Source of the DNA: Streptomyces sp. FIT100
GTDB lineage: Bacteria; Actinomycetota; Actinomycetes; Streptomycetales; Streptomycetaceae
Assembly: GCF_024584805.1 (NCBI RefSeq)
Contig: NZ_CP075715.1
Span: forward strand, 3,592,026 to 3,656,025
Reading direction: 5' to 3'
DNA: 64,000 nucleotides
In this document: in pieces, positions 43,010 through 52,405 of the stretch
Layout of the letters: every line of letters begins with the position of its first letter
Position numbering within the stretch: the stretch's first letter is position 1
Notes under the pieces: model-generated
The model's input: only the letters and a program-made list of their open reading frames with translations
Databases searched by the model: none
Told to the model about the DNA's origin: nothing
Translations under genes and position numbers: made by a program

Positions 43010-43565
43010 ATGGCCGGTACGGCGCTCGAAGCGATCGCGCCGACGCGGAGACACCGGCACACCTGGGCCCTCAAGGACTGCTCTTCCGGCTGCCCGCCGA
43101 CTCGATCTGCGCCCTCGTCGGCCCCAGCGCGGCGCAGGGAGACCCTCCTGCGCTCGCCGCCCGGCCTGCTGCGCCCCACCTCGGGCCGGATGCGCGTGCT
43201 CCGCACCGACCCCGCTGCGGCGCGCGCCGCCCGGCCGTCGCGGCCTTCGTGGCGAGGCCGCTCGTCGCCCGCGGTCAGGAGTCGGACACGTACCGGCGGC
43301 TGTGGACCCAGTCGGCCTCGCCCGCCCGCAGGCTCGCGGCGAAGCTGGCCGCGCCCGCGGCCACGTGCCACGGCCTGCGCGGTCCTGGGCGTTGCGGCCG
43401 GTGGCCCTCACCGGCCTCCTCGTCCGCCGCACGGTGCCCGCGATGGCGCGTACCGGGACCGACCCGTCCGGCAGCGCCACGGACTGGCCGGTGGAGATCC
43501 AGCTGGTCGAGACGGGCGTGGTCCTGGGGAGCCGGGAGGGGCGGAGTGGGGCGGACGCGGCGTAG
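43010..43565 (+). pseudogene. ABC exporter remnants (ATPase and permease fragments)
   Basis: Begins MAGTALEAIAPTRRHRHTWALKDCS, shifts frame near 43083 to FRLPADSICALVGPSA, and shifts back near 43133 to ETLLRSPPGLLRPTSGRMRVLRTDP. This is the start of an ABC ATPase whose Walker A (GPSAAGKTTLL in relatives) has been destroyed. After a gap, VALTGLLVRRTVPAMA in a third frame resembles the start of the cognate permease. Together with the GntR remnant this is a decayed GntR-ATPase-permease operon. Confidence 0.65.
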
Positions 43566-43735
43566 CGGTACAGTCGCACCGCCCCCGGAGGAGGCCCCGC
43601 CCCCCCCGATTCGAAATCGCGGCGCGGCGCCTTGCTTGCCCAGGCGTCATGTTCTCGTTACCAGCCATTCAAGGGCCCTTGCGACCCTCGGTGAATGCAG
43701 CCGTCCGCCGAGCCAGACCCACGAGCGCAGCGAAA

Positions 43736-43769
43736 TGGGGGCACCCCCGTGCAAAGCTACGGGGGAGGG
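43736..43769 (+). repeat. Dispersed repeat, copy C (upstream of ppk)
   Basis: TGGGGGCACCCCCGTGC followed by a variable stretch and ACGGGGGAGG. Shares the two conserved ends of copies A and B in weaker form. Lies about 70-100 nt upstream of the ppk ATG, in a frame open to ppk ([12 protein letters not shown]). Confidence 0.55.
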
Positions 43770-43835
43770 CGACCCAGCCCCTCCACGGCCCGCTTCGACG
43801 CGCCCTCCGGCCGCTTCGCGCGGAAGAATGGGGAC

Positions 43836-46058
43836 ATGAGCAAGCAGCCCGCCGAGGTCCCGGTCCAGCACGTACAGCCGTCCGTCGGCTCCATAGCCGC
43901 ACACCGCCCGCACACGGTCTCCGCCGCGGTCTCCGATCTCGAGCCCGACCTCGATGCCGACCTCGATGCCTACGAGGACAGCACCGAGGGTGCCGAGCTG
44001 CCCCAGGGCCGTTTCCTGGACCGCGAGCGCAGCTGGCTCGCGTTCAACGAGCGCGTCCTGGAGCTCGCCGAAGACCCCGCGACCCCCCTCCTGGAGCGGG
44101 CGAACTTCCTCGCGATCTTCGCCTCGAACCTGGACGAGTTCTTCATGGTCCGGGTGGCCGGACTGAAGCGCCGCATCGCCACCGGCGTCGCCACCCGCTC
44201 CGCCTCCGGCCTGCAGCCGCGCGAGGTGCTGGAGCTGATCTGGAACCGCTCGCGCGAGCTCATGGCCCGGCACGCCGCCTGCTACCAGCAGGACGTCGCG
44301 CCCGCCCTGGCCGACGAGGGCATCCACCTCATCCGCTGGCCCGAGCTCACGGAGAAGGAGCAGGCCCGCCTCTTCACCCTCTTCCGCCAGCAGATCTTCC
44401 CGGTCCTCACCCCGCTGGCCGTCGACCCGGCCCACCCGTTCCCGTACATCTCGGGGCTCTCGCTCAACCTCGCCGTGGTCGTACGCAACCCGGTCAGCGG
44501 CCACCGCCACTTCGCCCGGGTCAAGGTCCCGCCCCTGCTGTCCCGCTTCCTTGAGGCGTCCCCGCACCGCTACGTCCCGCTGGAGGACGTCATAGCGGCG
44601 CATCTGGAGGAGCTGTTCCCCGGCATGGAGGTGCTCGCGCACCACATGTTCCGGGTGACCAGGAACGAGGACCTGGAGGTCGAGGAGGACGACACCGAGA
44701 ACCTGCTCCAGGCCCTGGAGAAGGAGCTCCTGCGCCGCCGCTTCGGCCCGCCGGTGCGCCTGGAGGTCGAGGAGTCCATCGACCCGTACGTCCTGGACCT
44801 GCTCGTCCGCGAGCTGAAGATCTCCGAGTCCGAGGTCTACCCGCTGCCCGGGCCGCTCGACCTGACCGGTCTCTTCGGCATCGCCGGCCAGGACCGGCCG
44901 GAGCTCAAGTACCCGAAGTTCGTCGCCGGCACCCACCGCGACCTCGCCGAGGTCGAGTCGGCGTCCGCGCCCGACATCTTCGCGGCGCTGCGCGAGCGGG
45001 ACGTGCTGCTGCACCACCCGTACGACTCGTTCTCGACCTCCGTCCAGGCTTTCCTGGAGCAGGCCGCGGGCGACCCGGACGTGCTCGCCATCAAGCAGAC
45101 GCTGTACCGGACCTCCGGCAAGTCCCCGATCGTGGACGCCCTGATCGACGCCGCCGAGGCGGGCAAGCAGGTCCTCGTCCTCGTCGAGATCAAGGCCCGC
45201 TTCGACGAGCAGGCCAACATCAAGTGGGCGCGGAAGCTGGAGGAGGCCGGCTGCCACGTCGTGTACGGGCTCGTCGGGCTGAAGACCCACTGCAAGCTCT
45301 CGCTCGTGGTCCGGCAGGAGGGCGAGACCCTGCGCCGGTACTCGCACGTCGGCACCGGCAACTACCACCCGAAGACCGCCCGGCTGTACGAGGACCTCGG
45401 TCTGCTCACCGCGGACCCGCAGGTCGGAGCGGACCTGTCCGACCTGTTCAACCGGCTGTCCGGGTACTCGCGCCGCGAGACCTACCGCCGGCTGCTCGTC
45501 GCCCCGAAATCACTGCGCGACGGGCTGATCGCCCGGATCAACAAGGAGGTCGCCCACCACCGGGCCGGCCGTCCCGCGTTCGTCCGGATCAAGGTCAACT
45601 CGATGGTCGACGAAGCGATCATCGACTCGCTCTACCGGGCGTCGCAGGCCGGCGTGCCGGTGGACATATGGGTGCGCGGCATCTGCGCGATACGCCCCGG
45701 TGTCGCCGGGCTCTCGGAGAACATCCGGGTCCGCTCGGTCCTCGGCCGCTTCCTGGAGCACTCCCGGATCTTCACCTTCGGCAACGGAGGCGAGCCCGAG
45801 GTGTGGTTCGGCAGCGCCGACATGATGCACCGCAACCTCGACCGCCGTATCGAGGCGCTCGTACGGGTCACCGACCCGGCGCACCGCGCGGCACTGAGCC
45901 GGCTCCTGGAAACCGGTATGTCCGACACCACGTCGTCCTGGCACCTCGGCCCGGACGGGGAGTGGACCCGGCATTCCACGGACGGCGAAGGCCAGCCGCT
46001 GCGGCATGTACAGGAAATGCTCATAGACGCCCGGAGGCGCCGGCGTGCACAGCCCTGA
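43836..46058 (+). CDS. ppk: Polyphosphate kinase PPK1
   Basis: A 740-aa PPK1, which reversibly polymerises the gamma phosphate of ATP into polyphosphate. Domain order: N-terminal ([39 protein letters not shown]), head domain, then two PLD-like catalytic domains with phospho-accepting His in [40 protein letters not shown] (the [15 protein letters not shown] loop) and [26 protein letters not shown]. In Streptomyces ppk loss raises antibiotic production and the gene is PhoP-regulated. ATG 43836 preferred because an upstream frame contains only repeat-derived sequence. CHAD and NUDIX genes follow with overlaps, forming one operon. Confidence 0.96.
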   Translation: MSKQPAEVPVQHVQPSVGSIAAHRPHTVSAAVSDLEPDLDADLDAYEDSTEGAELPQGRFLDRERSWLAFNERVLELAEDPATPLLERANFLAIFASNLDEFFMVRVAGLKRRIATGVATRSASGLQPREVLELIWNRSRELMARHAACYQQDVAPALADEGIHLIRWPELTEKEQARLFTLFRQQIFPVLTPLAVDPAHPFPYISGLSLNLAVVVRNPVSGHRHFARVKVPPLLSRFLEASPHRYVPLEDVIAAHLEELFPGMEVLAHHMFRVTRNEDLEVEEDDTENLLQALEKELLRRRFGPPVRLEVEESIDPYVLDLLVRELKISESEVYPLPGPLDLTGLFGIAGQDRPELKYPKFVAGTHRDLAEVESASAPDIFAALRERDVLLHHPYDSFSTSVQAFLEQAAGDPDVLAIKQTLYRTSGKSPIVDALIDAAEAGKQVLVLVEIKARFDEQANIKWARKLEEAGCHVVYGLVGLKTHCKLSLVVRQEGETLRRYSHVGTGNYHPKTARLYEDLGLLTADPQVGADLSDLFNRLSGYSRRETYRRLLVAPKSLRDGLIARINKEVAHHRAGRPAFVRIKVNSMVDEAIIDSLYRASQAGVPVDIWVRGICAIRPGVAGLSENIRVRSVLGRFLEHSRIFTFGNGGEPEVWFGSADMMHRNLDRRIEALVRVTDPAHRAALSRLLETGMSDTTSSWHLGPDGEWTRHSTDGEGQPLRHVQEMLIDARRRRRAQP

Positions 46059-47199
46059 CCTTCCCTCCGTCGCCCGGGGGGCCGGTGCCGACCAGGTCCT
46101 GGCCGAGTATCTGCACACACAGGCCGCGGACTTCCTGCGGAGTCTGCGCGTGCACGGCGAATGCGGTGCGGACACGACGGGCGCGGAGGACGCGGCCGGA
46201 GCGCTGCGCCGCTCCGCCCGCCGCATCAGCGGTGCCCTGCACACGTACCGCCCGCTGCTGGACACCGCCTGGGCGGACCAGCTCCGCACGGAGCTGACCT
46301 GGCTCTCCGGCATGCTCGCCCAGGAACACGCCTGCACGGCCCGTCTGAACCGGCTGCTGGACGCCCTGTCCCGCCTCTCGGGCACGGGTCCGGTGCCGCT
46401 CCCGCGCGCGGAGGCCGACCTGGCGGTCCTGACGAGCCCGGAAGTCCTGGCCGCCACATCGCCCGGCGCGCACGAGGCCGAGGCGACGGCCGCCAGCGAG
46501 GCGGCCCCCCTGGTCACCGGGCAGGACGTACAGGCCAAGGCCGCGGCGCGCGGCGCCGCCACCACGTCAGGGGCGCGAGGAGCGCTCACCGTGGGAGCCG
46601 CACGGGCCGGGGCGCTCCTGGAGCGCCAGCTGACGCTGGGGCGCACGCGGGCGCACTCGGCGGCGCTCCAGGCACTCGGGTCGTCGCGGTTCCACGCGGT
46701 CGCCGACGCCGTCGCCCTGCTCGCCTCCGAGGTGCCGTTCGCGGCCGCCGCCACGGCGCCCGCGGACGTACTGCAGGGGCATGCCGAGACGGCCGAGCGC
46801 CGGCTCCTGGACGCGGTCGCGGCGCTGCCGCTCGCCCGCGCCGCGCACCCGTACAACGCGGACGCGCTGGTCCACGGCCTGGCCACGACCTCCGCCGGCG
46901 AGGCCCAGGACGCGCCGTGGCACCACGTACGGCTGCTGCTGCGGCTGCACCGGTACGCACAGGAGGTCGTCTGCTCGGGTACGCACCCGCTGCTGACGAT
47001 CGCGGGGCGAACCCTGGACCGGCACCGGGACGCAGCCGAGGCCGCCTCCGCCGCGGCGACCGCGGCCCGCACCCCCCGTATCGCTCCCGCGACGGCGTAC
47101 GCCCTCGGCGTCCTGCACGCGGACCAGCGCCACGAGGTCGAGGCCGCACGCTTCGCCTTCCACCGGGTGTGGCAGAGCCAGGCGGTGGCCGCACCATGA
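46045..47199 (+). CDS. CHAD-domain (polyphosphate-binding) protein
   Basis: A 384-aa helical CHAD protein: [20 protein letters not shown], the conserved [40 protein letters not shown] helix pair (basic residues that bind polyphosphate) and a second half with LHGLA...[21 protein letters not shown] domains bind inorganic polyphosphate and often target granules. GTG 46045 lies inside the ppk 3' end (14-nt overlap) and its stop overlaps the NUDIX ATG, so the three genes are one coupled unit. The middle Ala-rich stretch (about 130-190) is low-complexity. Confidence 0.92.
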   Translation: MHSPDLPSVARGAGADQVLAEYLHTQAADFLRSLRVHGECGADTTGAEDAAGALRRSARRISGALHTYRPLLDTAWADQLRTELTWLSGMLAQEHACTARLNRLLDALSRLSGTGPVPLPRAEADLAVLTSPEVLAATSPGAHEAEATAASEAAPLVTGQDVQAKAAARGAATTSGARGALTVGAARAGALLERQLTLGRTRAHSAALQALGSSRFHAVADAVALLASEVPFAAAATAPADVLQGHAETAERRLLDAVAALPLARAAHPYNADALVHGLATTSAGEAQDAPWHHVRLLLRLHRYAQEVVCSGTHPLLTIAGRTLDRHRDAAEAASAAATAARTPRIAPATAYALGVLHADQRHEVEAARFAFHRVWQSQAVAAP

Positions 47200-47705
47200 G
47201 CACCCCCGGAAGCTCCGGCACTCCCGGCAGCTCCGACACGCCCGGCAGCCCCGGTACCCCTGGCAGCGCCCAAGCCGGGACCGTGCGCGCCGCCGGCTGC
47301 GTCCTGTGGCGCCGTGCGCCGCGGAGCGACGACGGCATCGAGATATGCCTCGTCCACCGCCCCCGCTACGACGACTGGTCCCATCCCAAGGGCAAGCTGA
47401 AGCGGTCCGAGGACGCCCTCGCCGGGGCCCTGCGCGAGGTCCTGGAGGAGACCGGGCACCACGCCACCCCCGGCCCCCGTCTCCCCACGGTCCACTACGT
47501 CGCGAACGGGCGTCCCAAGGAGGTCAGCTACTGGGCCGCCGAGGCGCAAACGCCGGGCAAATTCATTCCCGGCCGCGAGGTCGACCGCATCGACTGGCTG
47601 GTCCCGACCGCCGCCCGCGCGCAGCTCACCCAGCTCCGCGACCGCCATCTCGTGGACGCGCTCGTCTCAGAACTCGGGATACTCGGCAGTACTGGCGCGC
47701 ATTGA
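47196..47705 (+). CDS. NUDIX hydrolase (MutT/diadenosine-polyphosphate type)
   Basis: A 169-aa NUDIX protein. The Nudix box is GKLKRSEDALAGALREVLEETGHHA (GxxxxxExxxxxxxREUxEExGU). WSHPKGKLK before the box and DRIDWLVP at the end are typical of actinobacterial MutT1-like and Ap(n)A-type hydrolases. The first 27 residues are a GTPGSSDTPGSPGTPGS low-complexity leader. ATGA overlap with the CHAD gene. Coupling with ppk suggests clearing nucleotide by-products such as 8-oxo-dGTP or Ap(n)A. Confidence 0.93.
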   Translation: MSTPGSSGTPGSSDTPGSPGTPGSAQAGTVRAAGCVLWRRAPRSDDGIEICLVHRPRYDDWSHPKGKLKRSEDALAGALREVLEETGHHATPGPRLPTVHYVANGRPKEVSYWAAEAQTPGKFIPGREVDRIDWLVPTAARAQLTQLRDRHLVDALVSELGILGSTGAH

Positions 47706-47816
47706 CGCCGCACAGCCGTTTCAATGAGGTCTGGCACAATCGGACAGCACGCCACATAACGCCGCCAAACGGCCGAGGTCACGCCCAGATAAAGGCGGCA
47801 CCTCATTGACCGGCAG

Positions 47817-47860
47817 GGTTCACCTTCCGTTTACCACCACCCGTCGGCGGCTTCACCTGA
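47817..47860 (+). promoter_or_regulatory. PHO-box array of the pstS promoter
   Basis: Eleven-base direct-repeat units in register: GGTTCACCTTC (47817-47827), CGTTTACCACC (47828-47838), a degenerate unit (47839-47849), and GCTTCACCTGA (47850-47860). TTCACC/TTTACC cores recur at 11- and 22-bp spacing, as in Streptomyces PhoP-binding sites. Located about 130-170 nt upstream of pstS; PhoP activation under phosphate starvation is expected. Confidence 0.8.
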
Positions 47861-47987
47861 TCTGCCTAATTTCGGGCTTACAAGGTGACCGGCACAGCGC
47901 CGCACCACCCACCCCGACACGCGCCGCCGTACCACGTCGAGCAAAGCGACGTCCTCGACCGGCGCTCCTGGAAGGAACACCCGAAAA

Positions 47988-49124
47988 GTGAAGCTTCAGC
48001 GCAACAACGGGCTTCGCGCCACCGCGCTTGCTGCCCTCGCGGTCTCCGGCGCCCTGGTCCTCACGGCGTGTGGTTCGGACAACAACGCAGGCGACACGAC
48101 CGGTGGCGCCGGCGACAAGACCGCTGCTGCCTCCAACATCAAGTGCGACGACGCCAAGGGCCAGCTGATGGCGTCCGGCTCCAGCGCTCAGAAGAACGCC
48201 ATGGACCTGTGGGTCAAGAACTACATGGCCGCGTGCACGGGCGTGGAGATCAACTACAAGTCCTCCTCCTCCGGTGAGGGCATCGTCGCCTTCAACCAGG
48301 GCACGGTCGGCTTCGCCGGCTCCGACTCGGCGCTGAAGCCCGAGGAGGTCGCCGAGTCCAAGAAGATCTGCTCCGGTGGCCAGGGCATCAACCTGCCCAT
48401 GGTCGGCGGCCCGATCGCGATCGGCTACAACGTCCCCGGCGTGGAGAACCTCGTCCTGGACGCCCCCACCATCGCCAAGATCTTCAACTCGGAGATCAAG
48501 AAGTGGAACGACCCGGCGATCGCCAAGCTGAACCCGGGCGCCAAGCTCCCGGACATGGCGATCCAGGCCTTCCACCGCTCCGAGGACTCCGGCACCACCC
48601 AGAACCTCGGTAAGTACCTCGGCAAGGCCGCTCCGGACGCGTGGAAGTACGAGGCCGAGAAGAAGTGGCCCGCCAAGGGCGGCCAGGCTGCCTCCGGCTC
48701 CGCCGGTGTCGCGGCCCAGGTCAAGCAGGTCGAGGGCGCCATCGGCTACTTCGAGCTGTCCTACGCCACCTCGCAGTCCATCCCGACCGTCGACATCTCG
48801 ACCGGTGCCGCCGCTCCGGTGAAGGCGACCTCCGAGAACGCCTCGAAGGCCATCGCCGCCGCCAAGGTCGAGGGCACCGGCAAGGACCTGGCCCTGAAGC
48901 TCGACTACGCCACCAAGGCCGAGGGTGCCTACCCGATCGTCCTGGTGACGTACGAGATCGTCTGCGACAAGGGCAACAAGGCCGACACCCTGAGCACGGT
49001 CAAGTCCTTCCTGACCTACACCGCCTCCGACGAGGGCCAGAAGGTCCTCAGCGAGGCCGGCTACGCCCCGATCCCCGCTGAGATCAACGCCAAGGTCCGC
49101 GAGACGGTCAACAGCCTCTCGTAA
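47988..49124 (+). CDS. pstS: Phosphate ABC transporter substrate-binding lipoprotein PstS
   Basis: A 378-aa lipoprotein with signal LRATALAALAVSGALVLTACGS (lipobox LTAC). Phosphate-binding signatures: LMASGSSAQKNAMDLWVKNYMAACTGVEINYKSSSSGEGIVAFNQGTVGFAGSDSALKPEE, GPIAIGYNVPGV, FHRSEDSGTTQNL (PstS phosphate clamp SGTT). It delivers Pi to PstCA at the outer face of the membrane. GTG 47988 follows GGAAGGAAC. Expressed from the PHO-box promoter; usually one of the most abundant extracellular proteins under phosphate limitation. Confidence 0.97.
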   Translation: MKLQRNNGLRATALAALAVSGALVLTACGSDNNAGDTTGGAGDKTAAASNIKCDDAKGQLMASGSSAQKNAMDLWVKNYMAACTGVEINYKSSSSGEGIVAFNQGTVGFAGSDSALKPEEVAESKKICSGGQGINLPMVGGPIAIGYNVPGVENLVLDAPTIAKIFNSEIKKWNDPAIAKLNPGAKLPDMAIQAFHRSEDSGTTQNLGKYLGKAAPDAWKYEAEKKWPAKGGQAASGSAGVAAQVKQVEGAIGYFELSYATSQSIPTVDISTGAAAPVKATSENASKAIAAAKVEGTGKDLALKLDYATKAEGAYPIVLVTYEIVCDKGNKADTLSTVKSFLTYTASDEGQKVLSEAGYAPIPAEINAKVRETVNSLS

Positions 49125-49214
49125 CCCAGGCGTCCGAAAAGGCGACGAACGGCCGGTCCGGTGCACCACGCCGGGCCGGCCCGCCGCCGCCACCATCCGG
49201 TGCACCGCCGCCAA

Positions 49215-49242
49215 GGGAAGCCGCAAACCCGCGGGCCTTCCC
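49215..49242 (+). terminator. Intercistronic stem-loop between pstS and pstC
   Basis: GGGAAG-CCGC (49215-49224) can pair with GCGG-GC-CTTCCC (49231-49242) with a 2-nt bulge. Sits 90 nt after pstS and 21 nt before pstC; such stem-loops often protect pstS mRNA and lower pstC expression relative to pstS. Confidence 0.45.
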
Positions 49243-49262
49243 CCACCCAGACCGGAAAGACC

Positions 49263-50255
49263 ATGGCTTCCACGACACCCATAGAGACACCGCCGGCGAG
49301 GCCGGCCGCCTCGCGCCGGGCCACATCCACCGGCCGCGCGGGCGACAAGATCTTCCTGGGCCTCTCACGGGGTTCGGGCATTCTGCTGCTTGTGATCATG
49401 GCGTCCATCGCCGTGTTCCTCAGCTATCGCGCAGCGATCGCGATCTCCAAGGACGAAGGCAACTTCCTCACGACCTTCGACTGGAACCCGGCGGGCAACC
49501 CGCCGGTCTTCGGCATCGCCGTCCTGCTCTTCGGCACGATCGTCAGCTCGATCATCGCGATGGCCATCGCGGTTCCGATCGCTGTCGGTATCGCCCTCTT
49601 CATCTCCCACTACGCGCCGCGCAAGGTCGCCGCCCCGCTCGCCTACGTGGTCGACCTGCTGGCCGCCGTGCCGTCGATCATCTACGGCATCTGGGGCGCC
49701 CTCTTCCTGGTCCCGTACCTGAACGGGCTGAACCTCTGGCTCGACGAGTACCTCGGCTGGACATACATCTTCGAGAAGACCGAGGTCGGCGTCGCCCGCT
49801 CGCTCTTCACCGTCGGCATCCTGCTCGCGATCATGATCCTTCCGATCGTGACCAGCGTCAGCCGTGAGGTCTTCCTCCAGGTCCCGCGGATGAACGAGGA
49901 GGCCGCGCTCGCGCTCGGCGCCACCCGCTGGGAAGTCATCCGCATGTCGGTGCTCCCCTTCGGCCGCTCCGGCGTCATCTCCGCCTCGATGCTCGGCCTC
50001 GGGCGCGCGCTCGGCGAGACGATGGCCGTGGCGACGGTGCTCTCCCCGAGCTTCCTCATCTCGTTCCACATCCTGAACCCGGGCGGCGGCACGTTCGCCC
50101 AGAACATCGCCGCGAAGTTCGACGAGGCCAACGAGTTCGGGCGGGACGCCCTGATCGCCTCCGGTCTGGTCCTCTTCATCCTCACCCTGCTGGTCAACGG
50201 CGCCGCGCGCATCATCATCGCGCGTCGCAAGGAGTTCTCGGGGGCGAACGCCTGA
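49263..50255 (+). CDS. pstC: Phosphate ABC transporter permease PstC
   Basis: A 330-aa inner-membrane permease. N-terminal Thr/Pro-rich leader, about six helices (LGLSRGSGILLLVIMASIAVFLSYRAAIAISK onward), and the EAA-like loop EAALALGATRWEVIRMSVLPFGRSGVISASMLGLGRALGETMAVATVLSP conserved in PstC, where GLGRALGETMA contacts PstB. Forms the channel with PstA. ATG 49263 chosen over the longer frame because the extension is GC-rich non-coding. Overlaps pstA by one base (TGATG). Confidence 0.95.
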   Translation: MASTTPIETPPARPAASRRATSTGRAGDKIFLGLSRGSGILLLVIMASIAVFLSYRAAIAISKDEGNFLTTFDWNPAGNPPVFGIAVLLFGTIVSSIIAMAIAVPIAVGIALFISHYAPRKVAAPLAYVVDLLAAVPSIIYGIWGALFLVPYLNGLNLWLDEYLGWTYIFEKTEVGVARSLFTVGILLAIMILPIVTSVSREVFLQVPRMNEEAALALGATRWEVIRMSVLPFGRSGVISASMLGLGRALGETMAVATVLSPSFLISFHILNPGGGTFAQNIAAKFDEANEFGRDALIASGLVLFILTLLVNGAARIIIARRKEFSGANA

Positions 50256-51328
50256 TGTCCCACGCAACCGTCAAGGACGTCCGTCCCCCCGCCTCCGCGC
50301 GCCGCGGCTCCCTGAGCCGCCGCGGACTCCCCCGCTGGGCCCAGCCCGTCTTCGCGGTCGTCGCCATCGCCCTCGGCATCGGCATCGGCGCAGCCGCCGG
50401 CCTGCAGAGCCGGGTGCAGTGGGGCCTCATCGCCGCGCTGCTCTTCCTCCTCATCTCGTACGTCACCACGTCGGTCGTCGAAAACCGCCGACAGGCCAAG
50501 GACCGCCTCGCCACCAGCATCGTCTGGGTGTGCTTCGTCCTCGCCGTCATCCCGCTGCTCTCGCTGATCTGGGTCACCATCAGCCGCGGTGTGAAGGTCC
50601 TCGACGGATACTTCCTCACCCACTCGATGGCCGGCGTCCCCGGCTTCGAGCCCGGCGGCGGTGTCTACCACGCGCTGATCGGCACGCTGGAGCAGGTCGG
50701 TATCGCGACCCTGATCTCGGTTCCGATCGGTCTGCTGACCGCGGTCTACCTGGTCGAGTACGGCAAGGGCGCGCTCGCCCGCGCCGTGACCTTCTTCGTC
50801 GACGTCATGACGGGCATCCCTTCGATCGTCGCGGGTCTGTTCATCCTCTCGATCATGCTGCTGGCCGGACTCCAGCCGTCCGGACTCATGGGCGCGCTCG
50901 CCCTGACGATCCTGATGATCCCGGTCGTGGTCCGCTCCACCGAGGAAATGCTGAAGCTCGTCCCGAACGAGCTCCGCGAGGCGTCACTCGCCCTCGGTGT
51001 CCCGAAGTACCGCACGATCCTGAAGGTGGTCATCCCGACCGCCGTCGGCGGCATCTCCACCGGTGTGATGCTGGCGGTCGCCCGCATCGCCGGTGAGACC
51101 GCCCCGATCCTGCTGCTCGTCTTCGGCAGCCAGCTGATCAACTCGAACCCCTTCGAAGGTGCTCAGTCCTCGCTCCCCTACTACATCTGGGAGCAGTACA
51201 AGGTGGGTAGCGAGGCGTCGTACGACCGCGCCTGGGCCGCCGCCCTCGTACTGATCGCCTTCGTCATGATCCTCAACCTGGTGGCCCGCGGCATCGCCCG
51301 CTGGAAGGCCCCGAAGACCGGCCGCTAA
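50255..51328 (+). CDS. pstA: Phosphate ABC transporter permease PstA
   Basis: A 357-aa permease, partner of PstC. Core from about residue 90 ([77 protein letters not shown]) and cytoplasmic loop [49 protein letters not shown], the EAA region. The N-terminal part ([29 protein letters not shown]) adds one or two helices beyond the usual PstA. Coupled to pstC by TGATG. Confidence 0.94.
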   Translation: MSHATVKDVRPPASARRGSLSRRGLPRWAQPVFAVVAIALGIGIGAAAGLQSRVQWGLIAALLFLLISYVTTSVVENRRQAKDRLATSIVWVCFVLAVIPLLSLIWVTISRGVKVLDGYFLTHSMAGVPGFEPGGGVYHALIGTLEQVGIATLISVPIGLLTAVYLVEYGKGALARAVTFFVDVMTGIPSIVAGLFILSIMLLAGLQPSGLMGALALTILMIPVVVRSTEEMLKLVPNELREASLALGVPKYRTILKVVIPTAVGGISTGVMLAVARIAGETAPILLLVFGSQLINSNPFEGAQSSLPYYIWEQYKVGSEASYDRAWAAALVLIAFVMILNLVARGIARWKAPKTGR

Positions 51329-51351
51329 GGCCATTTGGAAGTGATTTGAAC

Positions 51352-52128
51352 ATGGCCAAGCGAATCGACGTCAGCGGCCTCAGCGCCTTCTACGGCTCCC
51401 ACAAGGCCATCGAGGACATCTCGATGACCGTGGAGCCCCGCTCCGTGACGGCCTTCATCGGCCCGTCCGGCTGCGGCAAGTCCACCTTCCTGCGCACCCT
51501 GAACCGCATGCACGAGGTCACCCCCGGTGGCCGCGTGGAGGGCAAGGTGCTCCTGGACGACGAGAACCTGTACGGCTCCCAGGTCGACCCGGTCGCGGTG
51601 CGGCGTACGGTCGGCATGGTGTTCCAGCGGCCGAACCCGTTCCCGACCATGTCGATCTTCGACAACGTCGCGGCGGGCCTGCGGCTCAACGGCAAGTACA
51701 GCAAGCGCCAGCTCACTGAGGTCGTCGAGAAGTCCCTCAAGGGCGCGAACCTCTGGAACGAGGTCAAGGACCGCCTCAACAAGCCCGGTTCGGGCCTGTC
51801 CGGCGGCCAGCAGCAGCGTCTGTGCATCGCCCGTGCGATCGCGGTCGAGCCGGACGTCCTGCTGATGGACGAGCCCTGCTCGGCGCTGGACCCGATCTCG
51901 ACCCTCGCGATCGAGGACCTGATCGGTGAGCTGAAGGAGCGCTTCACGATCGTCATCGTGACGCACAACATGCAGCAGGCGGCGCGTGTCTCGGACCGTA
52001 CGGCGTTCTTCAACCTCGCGGCGGTCGGCCAGCCGGGCCGGCTGATCGAGATCGACGAGACCGAGCGCATCTTCTCGAACCCGTCGGTCCAGGCGACCGA
52101 GGACTACATCTCGGGCCGCTTCGGCTAG
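51352..52128 (+). CDS. pstB: Phosphate ABC transporter ATPase PstB
   Basis: A 258-aa ATPase energising Pi uptake. Walker [11 protein letters not shown] loop [16 protein letters not shown] signature [16 protein letters not shown], Walker [15 protein letters not shown] loop [21 protein letters not shown] 51352 follows GGAAGTGATTTGAAC; the track-length ORF begins one codon pair earlier at a non-start. 23 nt after pstA. PhoU is not encoded next to it; the DUF47 protein beside pit is the only PhoU-like protein in the window. Confidence 0.97.
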   Translation: MAKRIDVSGLSAFYGSHKAIEDISMTVEPRSVTAFIGPSGCGKSTFLRTLNRMHEVTPGGRVEGKVLLDDENLYGSQVDPVAVRRTVGMVFQRPNPFPTMSIFDNVAAGLRLNGKYSKRQLTEVVEKSLKGANLWNEVKDRLNKPGSGLSGGQQQRLCIARAIAVEPDVLLMDEPCSALDPISTLAIEDLIGELKERFTIVIVTHNMQQAARVSDRTAFFNLAAVGQPGRLIEIDETERIFSNPSVQATEDYISGRFG

Positions 52129-52142
52129 GCCCTGACAGGACT

Positions 52143-52218
52143 CCTTGCGGTGCTGCATGGCGGTGCCACCGCAAGGCACAGGGTCCGCCCCCTCTCCTCC
52201 GGGAGAGGGGGCGGACCC
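52143..52218. terminator. Two tandem hairpins at the end of pstB
   Basis: First: CCTTGCGGTG / CACCGCAAGG, 10-bp stem, 14-nt loop (52143-52176). Second: GGGTCCGCCCCCTCTCC / GGAGAGGGGGCGGACCC, perfect 17-bp stem with loop TCCG (52181-52218). Shared by pstB and the convergent pit gene; the second is among the strongest terminators in the window. Confidence 0.88.
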
Positions 52219-52405
52219 ATTTCCTGCCGTGGCCGCGCGGCGGCCACGGCCGGACAATGCCGCCGCCGCAGAAGACGCGGTACCAAAGGCGTCGTAAGGC
52301 GTCGCACCAAAGGCGTCGACCCCGGCGCGCAGTGCGCCGGGGTCGAGGAGTCTCCGGGGTCGACGGGCGCTAGGGAGGGAGTGCCCGGCCCGCAGGGGCA
52401 CGACG

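Noticed and set aside
43620..43700. A possible degenerate PHO box upstream of ppk
   Set aside because: Fragments such as GTTCTCGTTACC and CCATTC are present but not in a clean 11-bp register, so it was not called.
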